DNA of 64,000 bases. Source: JBQLZO01 sp052168315. GTDB taxonomy: Bacteria > Planctomycetota > Phycisphaerae > Phycisphaerales > UBA1924. The stretch spans positions 62,001-126,000 of the forward strand of contig JBQLZO010000091.1 in assembly GCA_052168315.1 (NCBI GenBank), in the 5' to 3' direction. Made by a program: the position numbers and the translations under genes. This document shows positions 59,081-64,000 of the stretch, one piece after another (position 1 is the stretch's first letter; every line of letters begins with the position of its first letter). The notes beneath the pieces are model-generated. The model did not search any database and was not told the DNA's origin. It saw only the letters and a program-made list of their open reading frames with translations.

Positions 59081-60616
59081 GTGGATCCACTCCTGACAGC
59101 ACTGGCCCACTGGCGCTCGTTCGATGTGCTCGTCGTCGGCGACTACATGCTCGACGAACTGGTCTACGGCGATGCCGAGCGCCTCACCGGCGATGCCCCG
59201 GTCCCCATCCTCGATGTCCGGCACACCGAACGACGCCCCGGCGGCGCTGCGAATGTCTGCCTCGACCTCGTCGCCCTCGGCGGGCGGGTCCGCGCGTTCG
59301 GGATCACCGGCGATGACGAGCCGGGCGAGGCGCTGCGGGCCGCACTCGATTCCGGGGGCATCGACGCCGCGGGCCTGATCCGGGATCCGCAGCGTCCCAC
59401 CACCGTCAAGCGCAGCCTCATCGGGCTGGCCCAGCACCGCCACCCCCAGAAGATGTTCCGGATGGACATCGAATCGCGCCGACCCATCGCCCCCGATGCC
59501 CGCGATGTCCTGCTCCGCGCGATCCTCGACGCCATCCCCACCGCCGGGGTGGTCGCCATCGAGGACTACGGCAAAGGCGTGTGCAGCGAGGAATTCTGCG
59601 GCGAGATCATCGACGCGTCGAGGCGAGCCGGCATCCCGGTGCTCGTCGATCCTGCCAAGCTCGACGACTACTCCCGCTACCGGGGATGCACCGCCATCAC
59701 CCCGAATCGGACGGAGGCCGAGCACGCATCCGGGCTCCGCGAACCGCCCGGCGGCGACCGCCTCGAGCACCACGAGGCCCTCGCCACCGCGCTCTCCCGG
59801 ATCGTCGATCCGGACGCCGTGGTGCTCACCCTCGACAAGGATGGCGCGCTGCTCCGCAGGCGGAACGAGGCGTCCGTGCATGTGCCGACCGTCGCGAGGC
59901 AAGTGTACGATGTCACCGGCGCGGGCGACATGGTGCTCGCGGCGCTGGCGGCGGGGGTCGCCAATGGCCTGGACTGGGTCGATGCGGTGCGCCTCGCCAA
60001 CGCGGCCGCCGGGCTCGAGGTCGAGGTCTTCGGTGTCCAGCCGATCCCGCTGGAACGGATCCACCAATCGATCCTCGCGATGCAGCGGGCCGCGGGCGAC
60101 AAGTCACGCACGCTCGACGAAGCGCTCGTGGAGGTCTCGGCCGCACGGCGCGAGGGCAAGACGGTCGTCTTCACGAACGGCTGTTTCGACATCCTGCACG
60201 CGGGGCATGTCACGATGCTCCGCGAGGCCCGCGCACTCGGAGACTTCCTGATCGTCGGGCTCAACTCGGACGATTCGGTCAGACGCCTCAAGGGCGCCGA
60301 TCGCCCGGTGCACCACGCCCAGGATCGCGCGGCCGTGCTCGGTGAACTGCGCAGCGTGGACATCGTCGTCGAGTTCGAAGATGACACGCCGATCCCGCTG
60401 CTCGAAGCGCTGCGCCCGGATGTGCTCGTGAAGGGCGGCGACTACACCAAGGAGTCCGTCGTCGGGCACGAGATCGTCGAGGCGCACGGCGGGCGCGTGG
60501 AGATCGTCTCCATTCTCTCGGGCAGGAGCACCACCCGCGCCATCGAGCGGCTTCGCAGCGAACTGGACCGCGCTCCAGCATCCGATCGCATCACCCGGGC
60601 CGGGATCGACGCATGA
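59081..60616 (+). CDS. hldE: Bifunctional heptose 7-phosphate kinase / heptose 1-phosphate adenylyltransferase
   Basis: A 511-residue fusion enzyme of ADP-heptose synthesis. The PfkB-type kinase domain (1-330) has VVGDYMLDELVYGDAERL, PGGAANVCLDLVALGG and the catalytic DVTGAGDMVLAAL. The adenylyltransferase domain (345-511) has FTNGCFDILHAGHV with the HAGH nucleotide site and SGRSTTRAIERLR near the end. Both active sites look intact. It implies heptose in the outer envelope or heptose signalling. GTG start without Shine-Dalgarno. Its stop overlaps the nadC start (ATGA). Confidence 0.95.
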   Translation: MDPLLTALAHWRSFDVLVVGDYMLDELVYGDAERLTGDAPVPILDVRHTERRPGGAANVCLDLVALGGRVRAFGITGDDEPGEALRAALDSGGIDAAGLIRDPQRPTTVKRSLIGLAQHRHPQKMFRMDIESRRPIAPDARDVLLRAILDAIPTAGVVAIEDYGKGVCSEEFCGEIIDASRRAGIPVLVDPAKLDDYSRYRGCTAITPNRTEAEHASGLREPPGGDRLEHHEALATALSRIVDPDAVVLTLDKDGALLRRRNEASVHVPTVARQVYDVTGAGDMVLAALAAGVANGLDWVDAVRLANAAAGLEVEVFGVQPIPLERIHQSILAMQRAAGDKSRTLDEALVEVSAARREGKTVVFTNGCFDILHAGHVTMLREARALGDFLIVGLNSDDSVRRLKGADRPVHHAQDRAAVLGELRSVDIVVEFEDDTPIPLLEALRPDVLVKGGDYTKESVVGHEIVEAHGGRVEIVSILSGRSTTRAIERLRSELDRAPASDRITRAGIDA

Positions 60617-61611
60617 GCGGGGTCGACGGGCTGATCGAACTCGATCTCGACGACGCTTCGCTCGCCCAGACTGCAGAAGCGTTCCGTCGGACCGCCCTGA
60701 TCGACCGGCTCCTGCGCATCGCCGTCGAAGAAGACACCGGGGGACTGGGCGTCGCCGGGGATCGCACCAGCCAAGCGCTCGGCGCCGATGGGTCGCAGCA
60801 GGTCACCGCCGCGCTCACCGCCCGGGCCCCGGGGATCCTCGCGGGGCTCGAGTTCGTGCCCGATGTCCTTCGCGCATTCGGCGCTCAGATCACCCTCCAC
60901 CCAGCGCTTACTGATGGCCAACCGATCGAGGCGAGGGTGCCGTTCGCCACGCTCCACGCCCCGCTCTCCGAGGTCGTCGTCGTGGAGCGGACCATCCTGA
61001 ACCTGCTCGGGCGACTCTGCGGAATCGCGACGGCCACCGGGCGGTTCGTCCAGACCATCGCGCGCGAAGCGCCCGGTTCACCGACCCGCCTGTACGACAC
61101 CCGAAAGACCACGCCCGGGCTCCGGCTGCTCGAGAAGTACGCCGTCAGATGCGGCGGAGGCCAATCCCACCGGCTCGGCCTGCACGATGCGGTGATGCTC
61201 AAGGACAACCACATCGCCCAGATTCCCGACAAGGCGCTCCCGGAATTCGTGCGTGCCGCGAGCGAGCGAGCGAGAGCCGCCGGACCGCTCCGCTTCTTCG
61301 AGGTCGAGGTCGACCGCCTCGAACAACTCGATGCCCTGCTCACACTCCCCGATGGAGTGGTCGACATCATCCTGCTCGACAACATGCCACCGGATCGCCT
61401 CGCGATGGGCGTGCAGCGGCGCGATGCCGCAGGTCGTCGGGTCCTGCTCGAGGCCTCGGGCGGCGTGGCGCTGGACACGATCGGCGCCATCGCCCGAACA
61501 CGAGTCGATCGCGTCTCAACGGGGGCGCTCACCCACGCATCGACCTGGCTCGACATCGGGCTCGACATCGAAGTCGCGACTGAGCCACGCCCCGGCACGC
61601 CCGGCGATTGA
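60613..61611 (+). CDS. nadC: Quinolinate phosphoribosyltransferase (decarboxylating)
   Basis: A 332-residue enzyme making nicotinate mononucleotide from quinolinate and PRPP in NAD synthesis. VERTILNLLGRLCGIATAT, LYDTRKTTPGLRLLEKYAVRCGG, HRLGLHDAVMLKDNHI and VLLEASGGV carry the Arg, Lys and Glu residues of the active site. The N-terminus has about 25 more residues than usual. Translationally coupled to hldE through a four-base overlap; nadA and nadB are not here. Confidence 0.95.
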   Translation: MSGVDGLIELDLDDASLAQTAEAFRRTALIDRLLRIAVEEDTGGLGVAGDRTSQALGADGSQQVTAALTARAPGILAGLEFVPDVLRAFGAQITLHPALTDGQPIEARVPFATLHAPLSEVVVVERTILNLLGRLCGIATATGRFVQTIAREAPGSPTRLYDTRKTTPGLRLLEKYAVRCGGGQSHRLGLHDAVMLKDNHIAQIPDKALPEFVRAASERARAAGPLRFFEVEVDRLEQLDALLTLPDGVVDIILLDNMPPDRLAMGVQRRDAAGRRVLLEASGGVALDTIGAIARTRVDRVSTGALTHASTWLDIGLDIEVATEPRPGTPGD

Positions 61612-61623
61612 GCCCCGATCGCA

Positions 61624-62160
61624 TCACCCCATCTGCTCGAGCATCCGCTCGATGTACCGCCACGCGTTCAGCCGCTCGCGGATCGCTCGCAACTCCTCCG
61701 CGCCCGGCGGATCCGACAGCGAGGCGAACCGCTCGCGCATCTCCTCGGTCATCGCCGCCCGCCGCTCCTCCGCCCACTCGCCCCATCGCGCCACCGCCTC
61801 GGCATCGCTGTCCTGCTCCGATTCCTCCAGTTCCTCCCGCACCGCCATCATCTCGATGAGGAACCCATCCGGGAGATCGCGGCACCGCTCGCGGGTCGGG
61901 CCACCCAGGCGCACGAGCAGCGTATCGGCCCTGAGCTCCGGGTTCTCCAGGATCTCACGGGCCCGCGACAATCGGGCCAGGGCCCGCCCGCACTCGTCTG
62001 GGTCCGGCGCGACATCCGGATGCAGCCGCGCCGCGTGCGCGAGCCACCGCCGCCGGACCTCCCCGGCGTCGAGTTCGAATCGCGCCTCGACCCCGATCAG
62101 GTCGAACGGGTCCGGGCCATCGCCCGCCGCCGCATCGGATGCCCGCTCGTGCTCGCCCAT
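61624..62160 (-). CDS. hscB: HscB-like Fe-S assembly co-chaperone
   Basis: A 178-residue J-domain protein that would bring an Fe-S scaffold to its Hsp70 partner. PFDLIGVEARFELDAGEVRRR and LAHAARLHPDV contain the J-domain with the HPD triad; LARLSRAREILENPELRADTLL and the LPDGFLIEMMAVREELEE start of the scaffold-binding helical domain are HscB features. The ATG at 62160 has GGAG 6 nt upstream; a GTG at 62199 and an ATG at 62166 are in frame. No iscA, iscU or hscA is adjacent. Convergent with nadC (12-nt gap). Confidence 0.8.
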   Translation of the reverse strand: MGEHERASDAAAGDGPDPFDLIGVEARFELDAGEVRRRWLAHAARLHPDVAPDPDECGRALARLSRAREILENPELRADTLLVRLGGPTRERCRDLPDGFLIEMMAVREELEESEQDSDAEAVARWGEWAEERRAAMTEEMRERFASLSDPPGAEELRAIRERLNAWRYIERMLEQMG

Positions 62161-62276
62161 GCCCATCTCCAACGCGGCGCGTTGACGGAACGCCCGCACC
62201 TCGGGACTATCGATAGGTTCGTCGTTCCAAGCCTGCCAGTGGCCGCCGCCGGACGAGCACCGGAAGGACCCCTCGG

Positions 62277-62981
62277 ATGCCCAAGCACATCGGGATCGTC
62301 GCCGTCAGCCCCGAGGGATCCTCGATTTGCTATCGCCTGATCGGACGGCACATCGCCCAGCTCCAGCGGGCCGGGGACCGCCCCACGGTCACGCTGCACA
62401 ACAAGCCGTTCCAGTCGTATGTCGAGGCCCTGCAGCTCGGCGACTGGGCGGCGATCGGGCACATGCTCGCCGAGTCCGCCGAAGCGCTGGCGGGCGCGGG
62501 CGCGGACTTCTGCATCCTTCCCGACAATGTCGCCCACCACGCCATCCAGATCGCCGAGAGCGAGTCGCCGATCCCATGGATCAACATGATCGAGCTCGTC
62601 GCCGAAGCGGTCCGCGCCCAGCAGTGCGAACGCGTCGGGCTCATCGGCACGCGGTATGTCATGTACGGATCCACCTACCAGACAGCGCTCGGGCTCCGCG
62701 GGATCCCGCTGCTGGTCCCAGAGGACGAGGCCGCGGCCCAGATCAACGAGATCATCTTCGGCGAAGCGGTGTACGGACAGGTCAGCGCTGCGAGCCAGGG
62801 ATTCGTCGCCGAGCAGATCCGGCACCTCCGCCAGCGCGGATGCGATGCGCTGATCCTCGGTTCCTCCGAAGCCGCCCTCATGCTCGGGGATGCCAACGCC
62901 GGGGCGGATCAGCCCATGCCGGTCTTCGATCCGCTCCCGCTCCTGGCCGAAGCGGCGGTCCGCATGGCCGTGCAGCCATAG
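62277..62981 (+). CDS. Aspartate/glutamate racemase-like protein lacking both catalytic Cys
   Basis: A 234-residue protein of the Asp/Glu racemase fold. It opens HIGIVAVSPEGSSICY and has the two half-site positions: ILPDNVAHHA, where PCNT-AH is usual (Cys replaced by Asp83), and LILGSSEAALML, where LGCTEI is usual (Cys replaced by Ser196). Other pocket residues (GLIGTRYVMYGSTYQ) are kept. Without either thiol, racemisation by the two-base mechanism is unlikely; a different isomerase or binding role is possible. AAGGA lies about 10 nt before the ATG. Followed after 74 nt by a small membrane protein. Confidence 0.8.
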   Translation: MPKHIGIVAVSPEGSSICYRLIGRHIAQLQRAGDRPTVTLHNKPFQSYVEALQLGDWAAIGHMLAESAEALAGAGADFCILPDNVAHHAIQIAESESPIPWINMIELVAEAVRAQQCERVGLIGTRYVMYGSTYQTALGLRGIPLLVPEDEAAAQINEIIFGEAVYGQVSAASQGFVAEQIRHLRQRGCDALILGSSEAALMLGDANAGADQPMPVFDPLPLLAEAAVRMAVQP

Positions 62982-63055
62982 AGTGCGGCGGCGCCGGCGA
63001 GCCCGGCGCGACACACCCCACACCGCCGAACCCGCGACAGGAAGGACCCCACTCC

Positions 63056-63547
63056 ATGAAAGCCGCGATCACGATGCTGCTCTACGCAGCCGCTCTCCTG
63101 GCTGTTGGCTGGCTCACCTACGCCGTCGCGCCCCCGGGCGCCAACGCCAAGACCGCGCTGTTCATCTCCGGGGCGATCGCCGGCCTGATGGTGTTCTGCG
63201 CGATCGCCACGATGGCGATCAAGAAGAACCGGGTCCTCGGCATGGCCGGGATCCACCTTGGGCTGGTGATCCCGCTGCTCGGGGCGATCGGGCCGCTGGC
63301 CCGTATCTCCGGGAGCTACGCGGGCGCCCAGGAATTCAACAACGCCGTCGAAGCGGGCGGCGTGGTCGTCGGGGCGACAGGCGATGCCGACGCGACAGCC
63401 CCGGAACCGGTCGCCTACCAGACGGTCGGGCTCGGCGCCACCGCGGCTCTGAGCCTGTTCGCGTTCGGCGCGATCCTCCTGCACCGCCCGAAGCCCGCCC
63501 GCGAGCCCGGCGTTCCGCTCGCGCCCACCGAGAAGATCGAAGTCTGA
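63056..63547 (+). CDS. Small hydrophobic membrane protein
   Basis: A 163-residue protein with about four hydrophobic segments (residues 5-25, 33-54, 60-80 and 123-143); the first could be a signal anchor. Between the third and fourth lies a soluble loop rich in Gly, Val and Ala. The C-terminus is a short Pro/Glu tail. I do not recognise the family; the Gly-rich helices loosely resemble TMEM14 proteins. AGGAAGG lies about 10 nt before the ATG. It may be co-transcribed with the racemase-like gene. Confidence 0.65.
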   Translation: MKAAITMLLYAAALLAVGWLTYAVAPPGANAKTALFISGAIAGLMVFCAIATMAIKKNRVLGMAGIHLGLVIPLLGAIGPLARISGSYAGAQEFNNAVEAGGVVVGATGDADATAPEPVAYQTVGLGATAALSLFAFGAILLHRPKPAREPGVPLAPTEKIEV

Positions 63548-63616
63548 CCGCAGCCGGCATCCCACGCCACCGCCCAGCGCACCGCAACGAGCCCCAGCGA
63601 AAGCCCACACCACGCG

Positions 63617-64000
63617 ATGGCAAAGAAACGCACGACCAAAGTCGCAGGCAAGAAGGTCACCAAGAAGGCGCCCGCGCGGACCGCCGACAGCGCCAGCCGG
63701 ACCGGCCCCGCCGTGCGCGCGACCGACACGCAGACGATCGAGCGACTGGCATCGCTCGGCAAACGGGTGTCCACCACGGGCCTGGCGGGCAAGGACCCGA
63801 ACCTCTCGGTTCCCTCCCGCACGCTCTCCAACACCAGCTACAACGCCAAGCGCCGCATGCTGGAGATGGGCAAGGGCACGGCCGACCGCCCGCTCTTTGA
63901 CCTCAAGACCGCGCGCAAGTTCATGCAGACGCTGCTTGCCAGTTCGGGCGTGAAGGGGCTGGTTGAGGCGGGCAAGACGACTTCGCTCCGCAGCATGTTC
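63617..64000 (+). CDS. DNA topoisomerase VI subunit A, N-terminal part
   Basis: The gene runs off the window; 128 codons are visible with no stop. Residues 1-20 are Lys-rich (MAKKRTTKVAGKKVTKKAPA), an extra basic tail. The segment from about residue 66, SRTLSNTSYNAKRRMLEMGK then TARKFMQTLLASS and KTTSLRSMF, matches the start of the 5Y-CAP (winged-helix) domain of TopoVI-A/Spo11 proteins; the catalytic tyrosine should fall just beyond the window edge. The partner subunit B is not seen. Topo VI relaxes DNA by ATP-dependent double-strand passage and is rare in bacteria outside a few groups. The call rests on motif memory. Confidence 0.7.
   Translation, partial: MAKKRTTKVAGKKVTKKAPARTADSASRTGPAVRATDTQTIERLASLGKRVSTTGLAGKDPNLSVPSRTLSNTSYNAKRRMLEMGKGTADRPLFDLKTARKFMQTLLASSGVKGLVEAGKTTSLRSMF

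Overview
The window is G+C-rich (about two thirds by eye) and densely coded. It looks like a chromosome segment of a planctomycete, most likely a Phycisphaerae-type bacterium. The clues are a PEP-CTERM-type surface protein, a small four-cysteine protein I associate with planctomycetes, a topoisomerase VI A subunit, an excisionase-like DNA-binding domain on a membrane anchor, a large family of secreted amidohydrolase-like proteins, and heptose synthesis (HldE), which implies a Gram-negative envelope. This placement is inference; no rRNA gene is present. No insertion sequence, prophage or CRISPR array was seen.

Layout. 1-8 kb: end of a biotin-dependent acyl-CoA carboxylase beta subunit, prpB, a lipoprotein, a PEP-CTERM protein, a cysteine desulfurase, rpsB-tsf and tRNA-Pro(GGG). 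8-12 kb: a gamma-glutamylcyclotransferase-like protein, a membrane-anchored HTH protein and the ammonia-forming nitrite reductase nrfHA. 12-23 kb: an orphan DNA methyltransferase, rdgB/vanZ/parA, an HDOD protein, recO, a hydrolase, an aldo/keto reductase, a GluR0-like ligand-gated K+ channel, ispD, a methyltransferase and a UbiA-like membrane protein. 23-26.4 kb: a TPR protein and a receiver-XRE regulator. 26.4-39.6 kb: an eight-gene operon of exported amidohydrolase-superfamily paralogues in which only one member keeps the full metal-binding set. 40-50 kb: acs, bioY, a cytochrome-oxidase assembly group (SCO, ABC exporter, ctaB), gnd and dprA. 50-64 kb: pyrC-pyrB, a DUF1275 protein, coaE, a ThrE-type exporter, a Xer recombinase, two lipoproteins, hldE-nadC, hscB, a racemase-like protein lacking both catalytic cysteines, a small membrane protein and the start of topoisomerase VI A.

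Pathway links seen: bioY (biotin uptake) serves carboxylases such as the one at the left edge; acs and prpB feed C2/C3 acids into central metabolism; nrfHA gives a respiratory nitrite sink; the cysteine desulfurase and HscB both belong to Fe-S assembly; pyrB and pyrC are consecutive UMP-synthesis steps.

Two patterns extend across the window. First, at least ten genes carry a TANNNT hexamer exactly 5 or 6 nt before the start codon and have no Shine-Dalgarno sequence, a signature of leaderless transcription. Second, the + strand is richer in G on the left and richer in C on the right, with the change at about 36-42 kb, as expected at a replication terminus. The strongest candidate for an undescribed system is the amidohydrolase/pseudo-amidohydrolase operon.
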